Assembly: GCF_000364605.1 (NCBI RefSeq)
Contig: NZ_KB822579.1
Location: 339,595 to 403,594, forward strand
Direction of reading: 5' to 3'
Source of the DNA: Nocardioides sp. Iso805N
GTDB taxonomy: Bacteria; Actinomycetota; Actinomycetes; Propionibacteriales; Nocardioidaceae
Length of the DNA: 64,000 nucleotides
Shown: positions 47,264 to 56,831 of the stretch, in pieces
Numbering within the stretch: position 1 is the stretch's first letter
How the letters are laid out: every line of letters starts with the position of its first letter
Notes under the pieces: model-generated
Database searches by the model: none
What the model saw: the letters and a program-made list of their open reading frames with translations, nothing else
Told to the model about the DNA's origin: nothing
Program-made: the position numbers and the translations under genes

Positions 47264-48106
47264 ATGACCGACAGCTCTCGGATCCCGATGTCCTTCATGA
47301 CGCCCGGGACGTCCTCGTTCGCCGACTTCGTGGCGACCAACGCCCCCGACCTGCTGCCCGCGCGACGGACCATGCCGGCGGGCAACGCCGCCGAGCTGGC
47401 GCCGCACGGCACCACCATCGTGGCGGTGACCTACCCGGGTGGCGTGGTGATGGCGGGCGATCGTCGCGCCACGATGGGCAACGTCATCGCCCAGCGGGAC
47501 ATCCAGAAGGTCTTCCCGGCCGATGAGTTCTCCTGCGTCGGCATCGCCGGGACGGCGGGCCTTGCGGTCGAGATGGTGCGCCTGTTCCAGACCGAGCTCG
47601 AGCACTACGAGAAGATCGAGGGCATCACGCTCTCGATGGACGGCAAGGCCAACCGGCTCGCCGCGCTTATCCGGCAGAACCTCGGCATGGCCATGCAGGG
47701 ACTCGCCGTCGTACCGCTGTTCGCGGGCTTCGACCACGAGGCCGGGATCGGCCGGATCTTCTCCTACGACGTGACCGGCGGCCGCTACGAGGAGACCGCG
47801 TTCCACTCGGTTGGCTCCGGTTCGATGTTCGCGCGCGGGGCGCTGAAGAAGCTCTACCGCGACGACCTCGACGAGACCGGTGCCGTCACCGCGATCGTGC
47901 AGGCCCTGTACGACGCAGCAGACGACGACTCGGCGACCGGTGGCCCCGACCTGACCCGGCGGATCTTCCCGGTCGTGCACGTGATCACCGCCGCGGGCGG
48001 TCACCGCCTCCCCGACGACGAGGTGGCGGCCGTGGCCGATCGCGTGGTCGGGGGCCGGATGCTGCGCCCCGACGGGCCGGTCGCCGCGCTCGAGGGAGGT
48101 CGCTGA
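47264..48106 (+). CDS. prcB: Proteasome subunit beta
   Basis: 280 residues. N-terminal nucleophile hydrolase. A 49-residue propeptide (containing [15 protein letters not shown]) is removed so that Thr50 of [13 protein letters not shown] becomes the catalytic N terminus. The Asp of GDRRAT and the Lys of the IQKVF block are also present. It forms the inner rings of the 20S core with PrcA, whose ATG starts 2 nt after its stop. A 49-bp gap from pup includes GTGAGC/GCTCAC arms that could form a small hairpin. Confidence 0.96.
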   Translation: MTDSSRIPMSFMTPGTSSFADFVATNAPDLLPARRTMPAGNAAELAPHGTTIVAVTYPGGVVMAGDRRATMGNVIAQRDIQKVFPADEFSCVGIAGTAGLAVEMVRLFQTELEHYEKIEGITLSMDGKANRLAALIRQNLGMAMQGLAVVPLFAGFDHEAGIGRIFSYDVTGGRYEETAFHSVGSGSMFARGALKKLYRDDLDETGAVTAIVQALYDAADDDSATGGPDLTRRIFPVVHVITAAGGHRLPDDEVAAVADRVVGGRMLRPDGPVAALEGGR

Positions 48107-48107
48107 G

Positions 48108-48926
48108 ATGTCGATGGGATTCGGGGGCTACGTCAGCCCGGAGCAACTGATGAAGGACCGGGCGGACTTCGCTCGGAAGGGCATCTCCCGAGGCCGCTCA
48201 GTGGTCGGTCTTCAGTATGCGGACGGCCTCCTCTTCGTCTCGGAGAACCCCTCGGCGGCGCTGCACAAGGTCAGCGAGATCTACGACCGGATCGCCTTCG
48301 CCGCCGTCGGGCGCTACAACGAGTTCGAGAATCTCCGCATCGCGGGTGTCCGGCTCGCCGACATGCGCGGCTACTCCTACGACCGTCGTGACGTCACCGG
48401 CCGCGGTCTGGCGAACGCCTACGCCCAGACGCTCGGCTCGATCTTCTCCAGCGGCGGCGAGAAGCCCTACGAGGTGGAGCTCTTCGTCGGCGAGATCGGT
48501 GACTCCGCGGCGGCCGACCAGCTCTACCGCCTCACCTACGACGGTCAGGTCGCCGACGAGCACGGCTATGCCGTCATGGGCGGTGCGGCCGAGGTGGTCG
48601 CGGGCTATCTCAAGGAGCGCTACGAGGAGGGCGCCTCGCTCGGCTCGGCGCTGCGGCTGGCGGCTGACGCGCTGGGGCACTCCCCGGGCGCCAACGGCTC
48701 CGACGGTGCCGATCGGGTGATCCCGGTCGACGACCTGGAGGTCGCGGTGCTGGATCGCACCCGGGCCCAGGCGCGGAAGTTCTCCCGGATCAGCCCCACC
48801 CGGCTGGCCGGGTTGCTGGGGGAGCGGGTGAGCGCAGCGGCAGCGGCTCCTGCCGCCACCGACCCGGCAGTGGCTCCGGGCGAGGTGCCGAGCTCCGGCG
48901 AGCCACCGATCGCTCCGCCGCTCTGA
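48108..48926 (+). CDS. prcA: Proteasome subunit alpha
   Basis: 272 residues. Outer-ring subunit of the 20S core. It starts [25 protein letters not shown], whose N-terminal residues form the gate opened by the HbYX tail of ARC, followed by the conserved core with [13 protein letters not shown]. The last 30 residues form a low-complexity Ala/Pro tail ([20 protein letters not shown]) beyond the fold, as in other actinobacterial PrcA. The ATG is 2 nt after the prcB stop, so the two are coupled. Confidence 0.96.
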   Translation: MSMGFGGYVSPEQLMKDRADFARKGISRGRSVVGLQYADGLLFVSENPSAALHKVSEIYDRIAFAAVGRYNEFENLRIAGVRLADMRGYSYDRRDVTGRGLANAYAQTLGSIFSSGGEKPYEVELFVGEIGDSAAADQLYRLTYDGQVADEHGYAVMGGAAEVVAGYLKERYEEGASLGSALRLAADALGHSPGANGSDGADRVIPVDDLEVAVLDRTRAQARKFSRISPTRLAGLLGERVSAAAAAPAATDPAVAPGEVPSSGEPPIAPPL

Positions 48927-48940
48927 ACGCACGTCACGTT

Positions 48941-48987
48941 GACCGTGGAGTGTTGTGCGCACCTCGTGCCCGCAACACTCCACGGTC
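48941..48987. repeat. Perfect 15-bp inverted repeat between prcA and pafA
   Basis: Arms 48941-48955 (GACCGTGGAGTGTTG) and 48973-48987 are exactly complementary around a 17-nt spacer. It may end the prcBA transcript, but the long arms and spacer also look like a dispersed repeat unit. Confidence 0.65.
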
Positions 48988-49044
48988 TTCGCGTTACGTC
49001 CGCCCCTAGCGCGTCGAAGCACCCCGGGCGCTTTCGCACGGGTC

Positions 49045-49050
49045 TAGTGT
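49045..49050 (+). promoter_or_regulatory. -10 hexamer of pafA
   Basis: TAGTGT, 6 nt before ATG 49057; leaderless geometry. Confidence 0.5.
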
Positions 49051-49056
49051 TTCAAC

Positions 49057-50418
49057 ATGGACCGGCGGATCTTCGGCATCGAGAACGAGTACGGCGTGAC
49101 GTGCACGTTCCGTGGCCAGCGGCGGCTGAGCCCGGACGAGGTCGCGCGCTACCTGTTCCGCAAGGTGGTGAGCTGGGGACGCAGCAGCAACGTCTTCCTC
49201 CGCAACGGCGCGCGGCTCTATCTGGACGTCGGCAGCCACCCGGAGTACGCCACCCCCGAGTGTGACGACGTCATCGAGGTCGTCACCCACGACAAGGCGG
49301 GGGAGCGCACCCTGGAGGGGCTGCTTCTGGACGCCGAGCAGCGGCTGCACGATGAGGGCATCGCCGGCGAGATCTACCTGTTCAAGAACAACACCGACTC
49401 GGCGGGCAACTCCTACGGCTGCCACGAGAACTACCTCGTCAGCAGAGCCGGGGAGTTCAGCCGGCTGGCCGACGTACTGATCCCGTTCCTGGTCACCCGC
49501 CAACTGATCGTCGGAGCGGGCAAGGTCACCCAGACACCGCGCGGCGCCACCTACAGCATCAGCCAGCGCGCTGAGCACATCTGGGAGGGCGTCTCCAGCG
49601 CCACCACCCGGAGCCGGCCGATCATCAACACCCGCGACGAGCCGCACGCGGACGCGGAGAAGTACCGCCGGCTCCACGTCATCGTGGGCGACTCGAACAT
49701 GTCCGAGACCACCACGATGCTCAAGATCGCCTCCTGCGACCTTGTGCTCCGAATGATCGAGGAGGGCGTGGTGATGCGCGACATGACCATGGAGAACCCG
49801 ATCCGGGCCATCCGCGAGGTCGCGCACGACATGACCGGACGGCGCAAGGTGCGGCTCGCCAACGGCCGCGAGGCCAGCGCCTGGGAGATCCAGATGGAGT
49901 ACCTCACCAAGGCGCGCGACTTCGTCGACCGACGGCAGATCTCCACCCCCACGATCGAGCGCGCCCTCGACCTGTGGGAGCGCGGGCTCAAGGCGGTCGA
50001 GTCCGAGGACCTCAGCCTGGTCGACCGCGAGATCGACTGGGTGATCAAGTGGAAGCTGCTCGAGCGCTACCGCGCCAAGCACGGCCTCCCGATGGGACAC
50101 CCGCGGATCGCCCAGCTGGATCTCGCCTACCACGACATCCACCGCAACCGCGGCCTCTACTACCTGCTGGAGAAGAAGGGCGCCGTCGCCCGCGTCACCA
50201 CCGACCTGAAGATCTTCGAGGCCAAGTCGGTGCCACCGCAGAACACCCGTGCCCGGCTGCGCGGGGAGTTCATCAAGAAGGCGCAGGAGCGCCGGCGCGA
50301 CTTCACCGTCGACTGGGTGCATCTCAAGCTCAACGACCAGGCCCAGCGCACGGTGTTGTGCAAGGACCCGTTCCGGGCCTACGACGATCGCGTGCAACGA
50401 CTCATCGACGGCATGTGA
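49057..50418 (+). CDS. pafA: Pup-protein ligase
   Basis: 453 residues. ATP-dependent ligase that forms the isopeptide bond between Pup Glu and substrate Lys; glutamine-synthetase-like fold paralogous to Dop. Motifs are [39 protein letters not shown] with the catalytic Asp, and [20 protein letters not shown]. The long Dop loop is absent, which distinguishes it from dop. Separated from prcA by a palindrome and driven by its own -10 hexamer. It leads to the FKBP genes. Confidence 0.97.
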   Translation: MDRRIFGIENEYGVTCTFRGQRRLSPDEVARYLFRKVVSWGRSSNVFLRNGARLYLDVGSHPEYATPECDDVIEVVTHDKAGERTLEGLLLDAEQRLHDEGIAGEIYLFKNNTDSAGNSYGCHENYLVSRAGEFSRLADVLIPFLVTRQLIVGAGKVTQTPRGATYSISQRAEHIWEGVSSATTRSRPIINTRDEPHADAEKYRRLHVIVGDSNMSETTTMLKIASCDLVLRMIEEGVVMRDMTMENPIRAIREVAHDMTGRRKVRLANGREASAWEIQMEYLTKARDFVDRRQISTPTIERALDLWERGLKAVESEDLSLVDREIDWVIKWKLLERYRAKHGLPMGHPRIAQLDLAYHDIHRNRGLYYLLEKKGAVARVTTDLKIFEAKSVPPQNTRARLRGEFIKKAQERRRDFTVDWVHLKLNDQAQRTVLCKDPFRAYDDRVQRLIDGM

Positions 50419-50482
50419 AGCAGTCGTCGCGGGGAAACCGCGGCACCGTGCGAGAACCTTCGGCGTCTCGGACGTCGTCGGC

Positions 50483-50488
50483 TAGGGT
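50483..50488 (+). promoter_or_regulatory. -10 hexamer of FKBP gene 1
   Basis: TAGGGT, 36 nt before the chosen GTG, giving a leader of about 30 nt with a GAAGG ribosome site at 50513-50517. Confidence 0.4.
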
Positions 50489-50524
50489 GTGCTCGCCCTG
50501 ATCGCCGATCCCGAAGGTTCCACC

Positions 50525-51541
50525 GTGCGTCTGCGTCGCTCCGCGTCCCTCGTCGTACCCGCCATGCTCCTGCCTGCGCTCGTCGCCTGCGGGAGCACCC
50601 AGATCGGGTACGGCGACGCCACCACCCAGGGCTTCGCGGGTGTCACCATCTCCGGTGTCCAGGGCAAGGCCCCGACGGTGAAGTGGACCAAGGAGATCGC
50701 CTACCCGAGCTCCACCACGGTCAAGACCCTCGTCAAGGGCTCCGGTGCCGCCGTCGCCAAGGGCGACAGCATCAGCGCCAACATCTGGATCGGCGACGGC
50801 ACCACCAAGCTCCAGTCCTACAGCGACTACGCCAGCGGCGCCCCGGAGACTCTGACCTTCGACAGCAAGCTCGGCGACGAGTGGACCAAGATCCTCGCCG
50901 GTGCTCACTACGGCGACCGGATCGCGGCGGTCGTGCCCTCCGACAAGCTGCTCGGCGCGGCGGGCAACCCCGAGCTCGGCATCGGCACCCAGGACAGCCT
51001 GCTCGTCATCGTCGACCTGATGGAGAAGACCACTCCCGCGCCGAGCGCGAGTGCGTCGCCGAGCGCTTCGGCGAGCTCGACCGCGGCCGCCACCCCAGCC
51101 CTGAAGGGCCCCAAGGGCAAGGTCCAGGCGGCGCCGAGCTGGATGCCGAAGCTCGAGGTCAAGGGCGGCGCCACCAGCGCCCCGACCGGCATGAACTTCA
51201 AGGGCATCGCCAAGCCCAAGGCCACCGGCAAGCTCAAGCAGGCGATCCTGATCAAGGGCACCGGCAAGAAGGTCAAGGCCGGCGACACGATCACCGCCAA
51301 CTACTACGGCATGGTGTACGGCGCGAAGACCCCGTTCGACGAGAGCTACTCCAAGACGCCGTTCACCAGCGCGCTGTCCGGCCTTGTCCAGGGCTGGCAG
51401 CAGGGTCTGGTCGGGGTACCGGTCGGCAGCCGCGTCTTCCTGCAGATCCCGCCGTCGCTGGGCTACGGCGCAACCGCGCAGAGCGGCATCCCGGCCAACT
51501 CCACGCTCTACTTCGTGCTGGATGTCCTGGCCGCCAACTGA
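50525..51541 (+). CDS. FKBP-type prolyl isomerase lipoprotein 1 (tandem FKBP domains)
   Basis: 338 residues. An N-terminal Arg-rich signal peptide ends in the lipobox LVAC, so it should be a lipoprotein on the outer face of the membrane. Two FKBP-like domains follow. The first (about 35-165) is divergent. The second (about 235-335) carries the canonical core: GDTITANYYGMVYG, FDESYSKTPF, VQGWQQGLVGVPVGSR, IPPSLGYG and IPANSTLYFVLDVL. A Ser/Ala/Pro linker joins them. The start GTG 50525 places the signal peptide correctly. It precedes a paralogue; both lie between pafA and pafBC. Confidence 0.9.
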   Translation: MRLRRSASLVVPAMLLPALVACGSTQIGYGDATTQGFAGVTISGVQGKAPTVKWTKEIAYPSSTTVKTLVKGSGAAVAKGDSISANIWIGDGTTKLQSYSDYASGAPETLTFDSKLGDEWTKILAGAHYGDRIAAVVPSDKLLGAAGNPELGIGTQDSLLVIVDLMEKTTPAPSASASPSASASSTAAATPALKGPKGKVQAAPSWMPKLEVKGGATSAPTGMNFKGIAKPKATGKLKQAILIKGTGKKVKAGDTITANYYGMVYGAKTPFDESYSKTPFTSALSGLVQGWQQGLVGVPVGSRVFLQIPPSLGYGATAQSGIPANSTLYFVLDVLAAN

Positions 51542-51560
51542 CGGCAGCCCGAACACCCGG

Positions 51561-51578
51561 CTGAGGGCTCCTCCTCAG
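51561..51578 (+). terminator. Small hairpin after FKBP gene 1
   Basis: CTGAGG (51561-51566) and CCTCAG (51573-51578) pair around a 6-nt loop within a GC-rich spacer. Confidence 0.35.
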
Positions 51579-51691
51579 CGCCGCCGTCGCCCCTTGCGGG
51601 ACGATCGCGGCGCTCAGGCACGATTCAGGGTCGGTTCAGGGTCCCCGGTTACGGTGGGCCACGTCAGTCCCTCCACCAGAAGGTCTTCCCT

Positions 51692-52675
51692 GTGCTTCGT
51701 CGTTTTCACCGCCCCGCGGCCCTCGCGCTGCTCCCCGTCCTGATGGTCCCGGCCCTTGCCGCATGCGGCGGTGGGAGCAACAAGGACGATGCGAAGGCCA
51801 GTGCGAGCGCGAGCGCCGCCACGGGCCTGTCGGCGGTCGCCGTCACCGGTGACGTCGGCAAGAGCGTCACCGCGAAGTGGAAGTCGACCATCGCCAAGCC
51901 GACGACGACGACTGTCTCGACCCTGGTCAAGGGCACCGGTGACGCGATCGCGGCCAACGACTCGGTCAGCACCTATCTCTGGATCGGTGACGGCACCACC
52001 AAGAAGGTCGCCTACAGCGACTACCAGCAGGGCGCCGCGGAGTCGCTGCCCAACAACGGTCAGCTCGGCACCGTCTTCGACAAGCTCTTCACCGGCGCGA
52101 CCTACGGCTCCCGGGTCGAGGCTCTGACCACCGCCGCTGACCTGCTCGGCTCCGACTCTGCCGCCACCCAGCTCGGCGTCGGCAAGGACGACAGCCTGGT
52201 GGTCGTGGCCGACCTGGTGAAGAAGGCGCCGACGTCCCCGACGCCGAGCGACGACAAGGCGCACACCGCAGCCCCCGGCACCCAGCCGAAGGTCGTGCTG
52301 AAGAAGGGTGTCGTCTCCGGTCTGGACTGGAAGGGCGTCAAGAAGCCCGCGCTGACCACGCCCGTCCAGCGGGTGATCCTGAAGCAGGGCAAGGGCGCGA
52401 AGGTGAAGACGAGCGACACCGTCACGGTGAACTACCTCGGCGAGACCTACAAGGCCACCAAGCCCTTCGACGAGAGCTATTCCTCCAAGAAGGCCTTCTC
52501 CTCCCAGCTGAGCCAGTTGATCAAGGGCTGGTCGATCGGTCTGGAGGGCGTGAAGGTCGGTAGCCGGGTGCTGCTCCAGGTTCCGCCGGCATATGCCTAC
52601 GGTGCGAGCGCACAGACCGGCATCCCGGCGAACTCCACGCTGTGGTTCGTGATCGACGTCGTCAAGGCGAAGTAG
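51692..52675 (+). CDS. FKBP-type prolyl isomerase lipoprotein 2 (tandem FKBP domains)
   Basis: 327 residues, a paralogue of its upstream neighbour. Signal peptide with lipobox LAAC, a divergent first FKBP-like domain (about 45-170, with VSTYLWIGDGTTKKVAYSDY), and a canonical second domain (about 225-325) with SDTVTVNYLGETYK, FDESYSSKKAF, IKGWSIGLEGVKVGSR and IPANSTLWFVIDVV. The start GTG 51692 has an AGAAGG ribosome site at 51679-51684. Probably assists folding of exported proteins. The duplication is conserved in actinobacteria. Confidence 0.9.
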   Translation: MLRRFHRPAALALLPVLMVPALAACGGGSNKDDAKASASASAATGLSAVAVTGDVGKSVTAKWKSTIAKPTTTTVSTLVKGTGDAIAANDSVSTYLWIGDGTTKKVAYSDYQQGAAESLPNNGQLGTVFDKLFTGATYGSRVEALTTAADLLGSDSAATQLGVGKDDSLVVVADLVKKAPTSPTPSDDKAHTAAPGTQPKVVLKKGVVSGLDWKGVKKPALTTPVQRVILKQGKGAKVKTSDTVTVNYLGETYKATKPFDESYSSKKAFSSQLSQLIKGWSIGLEGVKVGSRVLLQVPPAYAYGASAQTGIPANSTLWFVIDVVKAK

Positions 52676-52709
52676 CCACATCACCTCGGTGGGTTCTGCG
52701 GCGATGCCC

Positions 52710-52715
52710 TAGGCT
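52710..52715 (+). promoter_or_regulatory. -10 hexamer of pafBC
   Basis: TAGGCT, 34 nt before GTG 52750. The leader carries a GAAGGGA ribosome site (52738-52744). This unit is leadered, unlike most neighbours. Confidence 0.45.
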
Positions 52716-52749
52716 CGTCTCGCCGAATGAGTCCAGCGAAGGGAGCCCC

Positions 52750-53718
52750 GTGGCCGCGGCCAAGACCGAGCGCTTGATGAACCTGCTCATCATGCTTCTC
52801 GTGCAACGCGGCTACGTGAGCAGGGAGCGCATCCGCGAGCTGCTCTACAAGGACTCCTCGGACGATGCCTTCGAGCGGATGTTCGAGCGGGACAAGGAGG
52901 AGCTGCGCAGCCTCGGCGTACCGATCGAGACCGGCGGTCACGACCCGCTCTTCGAGGACGAGGCCGGCTATCGGGTCAGCCCCGATCAGTTCGCGCTGCC
53001 CCCGATCGAGCTCACCGCCGACGAGGCCGCGGTCATCGGCCTGGCGACCAAGGTCTGGGAGCACGCCCGGCTCGCCGAGGCGACCACCGAGGCGGTCCGC
53101 AAGCTCACCGCGGCGGGCGTGGACGTGGACGTGGCAGCGCTCGACCTGGTCGAGCCGCGCCTGGCCGCCGAGGAGCCGTCGTTCGACGTCTTCCTCGAGG
53201 CGGTCCAGGAGCGGACAGCGGTGCGCTTCGACTACCGCACCTCCGGCGGTCCGGACGTGAGCTCGCGGCACGTCCAGCCATGGGGGGTGGTCCGCTTCTC
53301 CGGTCGTTGGTACGTCGTCGGCTACGACGTCGATCGCGCCGACCAGCGCGTCTTCCGCCTCTCGCGCGTGGTGGACGATGCTCGCAAGGTCGGTGAGCCC
53401 GGCAGCTACCAGGTGCCCGAGGGCATCGACGTGCGCGCGATCGCCAAGGCCACGTTGCGCCCCGAGCGCGCCCAGGAGCCTGCGGTGCTGCTGGTTCGCG
53501 GCGGCGCGGGGCACACCCTGCGGCGTCGGGCCGAGCGGGTGGAGCCACTGGCCGAGGGTGAGCGACGCCCGGACGGCGGCCACTGGGAGCGGTTGCACCT
53601 GCTCTCGCCGCCGTCCGACCTGGCCGACGAGATCCTCTCCCACGGCACCGACGTCTACGTGGAGGAGCCGGCCGCCCTGCGGCGTACGGTCATCGAGCGG
53701 CTGCAGGGGGTCTCGTGA
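52750..53718 (+). CDS. pafB: PafB, WYL-domain transcriptional regulator
   Basis: 322 residues. An N-terminal winged-helix (KTERLMNLLIMLLVQRGYVSRERIRELLY) and a WYL domain (about 150-240, with VRFDYRTSGGPDVSSRHVQPWGVV) make it the first half of the PafBC heterodimer. PafBC activates the RecA-independent DNA-damage response in mycobacteria. The start GTG 52750 matches the family N terminus. The stop overlaps the GTG start of pafC by 4 nt. Confidence 0.94.
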   Translation: MAAAKTERLMNLLIMLLVQRGYVSRERIRELLYKDSSDDAFERMFERDKEELRSLGVPIETGGHDPLFEDEAGYRVSPDQFALPPIELTADEAAVIGLATKVWEHARLAEATTEAVRKLTAAGVDVDVAALDLVEPRLAAEEPSFDVFLEAVQERTAVRFDYRTSGGPDVSSRHVQPWGVVRFSGRWYVVGYDVDRADQRVFRLSRVVDDARKVGEPGSYQVPEGIDVRAIAKATLRPERAQEPAVLLVRGGAGHTLRRRAERVEPLAEGERRPDGGHWERLHLLSPPSDLADEILSHGTDVYVEEPAALRRTVIERLQGVS

Positions 53719-54737
53719 GCACCCCGACGAGCTCGGCCCGCCCCGGGCCGGCGACGGCGACCGGCGCGAAGGAGCAGGTCGCCCGGTTGCTGACGCTCGT
53801 GCCCTACCTGCACGCCCGCGGTGGCGTGCGGCTCGACGAAGCGGCCCGCGACCTGGGCGTCTCCGAGCGGCAGCTGGTCAAGGACCTGCGGGTGCTGTTC
53901 CTGTGCGGTCTGCCCGGCGGCTATCCCGACGACCTCATCGACGTCGACCTGGACGCGCTGGTCGACCCGGAGGGGGACCGGGTCATCCGGGTCGCCAACG
54001 CCGACTACCTCGCGCGACCGCTGCGGCTCTCCCAGACCGAGGCGACAGCGATCATCGTGGCGCTGCGTGCGCTGCGCGGCGGTGCCCTGACCGAGCAGGC
54101 GGCCGAGGTGGTCGACCGGGCGCTGGGCAAGCTCGAGCACGCGGCTGCCGACGCGGCCGCGCCCATCGAGGTCCCGCTGGAGCCCGACGAGCGCGAGTAC
54201 GCCGCCCGCAAGGCCCTCCTGCAGCGCGGCGTCACGGAGCAGCGCCAGCTCCGGCTCTCCTACTTCGTCCCGACCCGCGACGAGGAGTCGGAGCGGATCG
54301 TGGATCCGCGCGGCGTGGTGTCCTACCGCGGCGTCGAGTATCTCGACGCCTATTGCCACAGCGCCGAGGCGCCGCGACTCTTCCGCCTGGATCGGATCCG
54401 TGCCGCGACGCTGCTCGAGACACCCGTGGTGTCGGCACCTGAGGCACCGCGAAGCCTGGCCGAGGGCCTCTTCGCGCCCGGCGAGCACCTGCTCACGGTG
54501 ACGCTGCGGCTGGAGCCGACAGCTCGCTGGGTGACCGAGTACTACCCGACCCAAGATGCACATCAGATGGCCGACGGGAGTCTGCAGGTCGACCTCCAGG
54601 TGGCCGACCTGCGCTGGCTGAGGCGCCTGCTGCTGCGGCTCGCGCCGTACGCCTCGGTGATCGCTCCGGCCGAGGTCGCCGACGATCTCCGCGATGCGGC
54701 GAGCGCCGCATTGCGGCTCTACGATCAAGACGCATGA
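53715..54737 (+). CDS. pafC: PafC, WYL-domain transcriptional regulator
   Basis: 340 residues. Partner of PafB: winged-helix (VARLLTLVPYLHARGGVRLDEAARDLGVSERQLVKDL) followed by a WYL domain (about 165-255) with RIVDPRGVVSYRGVEYLDAYC, and the WCX C-terminal domain. The GTG start overlaps the pafB stop, so the two are made together. Activating ligand in related systems is single-stranded DNA; that is knowledge of the family, not visible here. Confidence 0.94.
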   Translation: MSTPTSSARPGPATATGAKEQVARLLTLVPYLHARGGVRLDEAARDLGVSERQLVKDLRVLFLCGLPGGYPDDLIDVDLDALVDPEGDRVIRVANADYLARPLRLSQTEATAIIVALRALRGGALTEQAAEVVDRALGKLEHAAADAAAPIEVPLEPDEREYAARKALLQRGVTEQRQLRLSYFVPTRDEESERIVDPRGVVSYRGVEYLDAYCHSAEAPRLFRLDRIRAATLLETPVVSAPEAPRSLAEGLFAPGEHLLTVTLRLEPTARWVTEYYPTQDAHQMADGSLQVDLQVADLRWLRRLLLRLAPYASVIAPAEVADDLRDAASAALRLYDQDA

Positions 54738-54793
54738 AGGGGGCGCGTACCATGGATCACGTCCCCACCCGACAGATCACGAGGTGACCTGAG

Positions 54794-55084
54794 ATGTTCC
54801 CCCTGCTCGACATGCCCGGTGGATGGGAATGGCTCATCATCCTGGTGATCGTCATCCTGGTCTTCGGCGCTGCGAAGCTTCCCGAGCTCGCGCGCGGCAC
54901 CGGTCAGGCGCTGCGGATCTTCAAGGCAGAGACCAAGGGCCTGCGCGACGATGACAAGGACACCAAGCCTGCGCTGACCGCCGAGCAGATCGATCCCAGC
55001 GTCGCGGCCCGTCAGGCCGAGCTGGACCGCCGCCAGGCCGAGCTCGACGCCGAGCGCGCTCGCCTGCAGCAGCCTGACGCCTGA
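54794..55084 (+). CDS. tatA: Twin-arginine translocase subunit TatA
   Basis: 96 residues. One N-terminal transmembrane helix (about 10-27) and the amphipathic helix FGAAKLPELARGTGQALRIFK, with the conserved FG hinge, then an Arg/Gln/Glu coiled tail (ARQAELDRRQAELDAERARLQQ). A GAGGTGA ribosome site precedes the ATG, with TACCAT (54747-54752) as a possible -10. The tail is charged and repeat-like. Runs into tatC. Confidence 0.95.
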   Translation: MFPLLDMPGGWEWLIILVIVILVFGAAKLPELARGTGQALRIFKAETKGLRDDDKDTKPALTAEQIDPSVAARQAELDRRQAELDAERARLQQPDA

Positions 55085-55098
55085 CCCGGGCCACGGCG

Positions 55099-55938
55099 TT
55101 GTCCCTGTCGGGCGTCGTCGGCATGCTCAGCGGCCGACCCGTTCACCCCGTCGGAGCCGACGGCAAGATGGCGCTCTCGGACCACCTCCGGGAGCTGCGC
55201 GCGCGGATCATCAAGGTCGCGTTGATCCTGGCGGTCGGGTTCTGCGTTGCGCTCGTCTTCTACGACCGGCTCTTCGATCTGGTGTACAACCCCTATCTCG
55301 ACGCGCAGCGCGCGCTCGGTAGCCACCGGACGCAAGGCGTCACGGAGGGCGTCGGCGCCGGGTTCCTGCTCTACTTCAAGCTCTCCGGCCTGGCTGCGGT
55401 CGTCGCCACCTCGCCGTTGTGGCTCTACCAGATCTGGGCGTTCATCCTGCCTGCGCTTCTTCCGAGGGAGAAGCGCTGGACGGCAATGTTCGTGGCCATT
55501 GCCGGGCCGCTGTTCATCCTCGGAGTTGTGATCGGGTACGTCACGCTACCCAAGGGCGTCCAGATCCTGATCAGCTTCAACCATTCCGGCGTGCTCAACC
55601 TGGTGGAGTTCAACGACTACCTGTCGTTCTTCATCCACACACTCCTGATGTTCGGCGTGGCCTTCGAGATCCCGGTCTTCGTGGTCATGCTCAACAAGGC
55701 AGGCGTTCTTCCCGCGCGGGTGCTGAAGTCCGCTCGCCCCTGGATCGTCCTCGGCATCTTCGTCTTCGCGGCCGCCGCGACGCCGTCGACCGACCCGTTC
55801 ACCATGTGCATGATGGCGATCCCGATGTGCATCCTCTACGGCATCGCCGAGGTGATCGCCCGGGTCAGCGACCGGCGCAAGGAGGCCCGCAAGCCGTACG
55901 CCGACCTCGACCCGGATCAGCCCTCGCCGCTGCCGTGA
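55099..55938 (+). CDS. tatC: Twin-arginine translocase subunit TatC
   Basis: 279 residues. Six-helix receptor for twin-arginine signal peptides. The N-terminal cytoplasmic motif MALSDHLRELRARI is clear, and helices follow with LPREKRWTAMFVAIAGPLFILG and the family's late FAAAATPSTDPFTM. The start is taken as TTG 55099, 14 nt after tatA; ATG 55123 is the alternative and would remove 8 residues without touching the fold. Confidence 0.94.
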   Translation: MSLSGVVGMLSGRPVHPVGADGKMALSDHLRELRARIIKVALILAVGFCVALVFYDRLFDLVYNPYLDAQRALGSHRTQGVTEGVGAGFLLYFKLSGLAAVVATSPLWLYQIWAFILPALLPREKRWTAMFVAIAGPLFILGVVIGYVTLPKGVQILISFNHSGVLNLVEFNDYLSFFIHTLLMFGVAFEIPVFVVMLNKAGVLPARVLKSARPWIVLGIFVFAAAATPSTDPFTMCMMAIPMCILYGIAEVIARVSDRRKEARKPYADLDPDQPSPLP

Positions 55939-55943
55939 CACGG

Positions 55944-55949
55944 TAGCCT
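55944..55949 (+). promoter_or_regulatory. -10 hexamer of diacylglycerol kinase-like gene
   Basis: TAGCCT, 6 nt before GTG 55956. Confidence 0.45.
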
Positions 55950-55955
55950 CCGCCC

Positions 55956-56831
55956 GTGACCCGCCGGATCGCCTTCCTCTCCAACCCGCTCTCGGGTCTC
56001 GGTCACGGCCATCAGGGCCGCGATGCCCTCATCCGCCACCTCCGGGCCGCCGGAGCCGAGGTGAGTGACCTGGTCGGGCATGACGCCTCGGAGTCGCGCC
56101 TCCTGGTGGCGAAGGCCGTCGCCGACGGTGTGGACAGCGTCGTGGTGAGCGGTGGCGACGGGCTGATCCATCTCGCCGTACAGGCGCTGGCGGGGTCGGC
56201 GACGGCGCTGGGCATCCTGCCCGCAGGCACCGGGAACGACGCCGCTCGTGCGTTCAAGATCCCGTTGGCGGACCCGCTGGCTGCCGCCGAGGTGGTCCTC
56301 CGCAACCGTCGCCGCCGCGTCGACCTCGCCCGCTCCGGCGACAACTGGTACCTCACCGTCCTGGCCACCGGTTTCGACGCCTTGGTGGCCAAGCGCGGTG
56401 GGGAGATGCGCTGGCCGCGCAACAACCTGCGCTACACCGCCGCGGTAGCCGTCGAGCTGCCGCGGTTCCGGCCGCTGCGCTACACGCTCTCCCTCGACGG
56501 GCAGGAGCGCACCTTGGAGGCGATGTTCGTCTCGGTGGCCAACACCGACTACTTCGGCGGCGGCATGCAGATCGGGGCTGGCGCCAGCTTCGACGACGGC
56601 CTGCTCGACGTGATCATCATCAAGCCGCTCTCCCGGATGGCGCTCGTCCGGTTCTTCCCCACCGTCAACAGCGGTCAGCACGTGCACAACCCCGCCTACG
56701 AGCGGGTCCGCGCACGGTCGGTGACGATCGCGATCAACCCACCCGTCACGGCGTACGCCGACGGCGAGCGCTTCGGCGAGGTGCCGCTCACCGTGGAGTG
56801 CGTGCCCGGCGCCCTCCAGGTGCTCACCTAG
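55956..56831 (+). CDS. Diacylglycerol/sphingosine kinase-like lipid kinase
   Basis: 291 residues. DAGK catalytic domain with SNPLSGLGHG near the N terminus, GGDGLIHLAVQ (the GGDG nucleotide motif) and the GTGNDAARAF motif. The C-terminal beta domain of YegS/DgkB-type kinases is present. The likely lipid substrate is diacylglycerol for phospholipid recycling; the exact one is uncertain. The start GTG 55956 has a -10 hexamer 6 nt upstream. Confidence 0.92.
   Translation: MTRRIAFLSNPLSGLGHGHQGRDALIRHLRAAGAEVSDLVGHDASESRLLVAKAVADGVDSVVVSGGDGLIHLAVQALAGSATALGILPAGTGNDAARAFKIPLADPLAAAEVVLRNRRRRVDLARSGDNWYLTVLATGFDALVAKRGGEMRWPRNNLRYTAAVAVELPRFRPLRYTLSLDGQERTLEAMFVSVANTDYFGGGMQIGAGASFDDGLLDVIIIKPLSRMALVRFFPTVNSGQHVHNPAYERVRARSVTIAINPPVTAYADGERFGEVPLTVECVPGALQVLT

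Noticed and set aside
52727..52777. Short upstream reading frame before pafB
   Set aside because: ATG 52727 opens a 16-codon frame ending inside pafB. It has no ribosome site and is probably chance; a regulatory role cannot be excluded.
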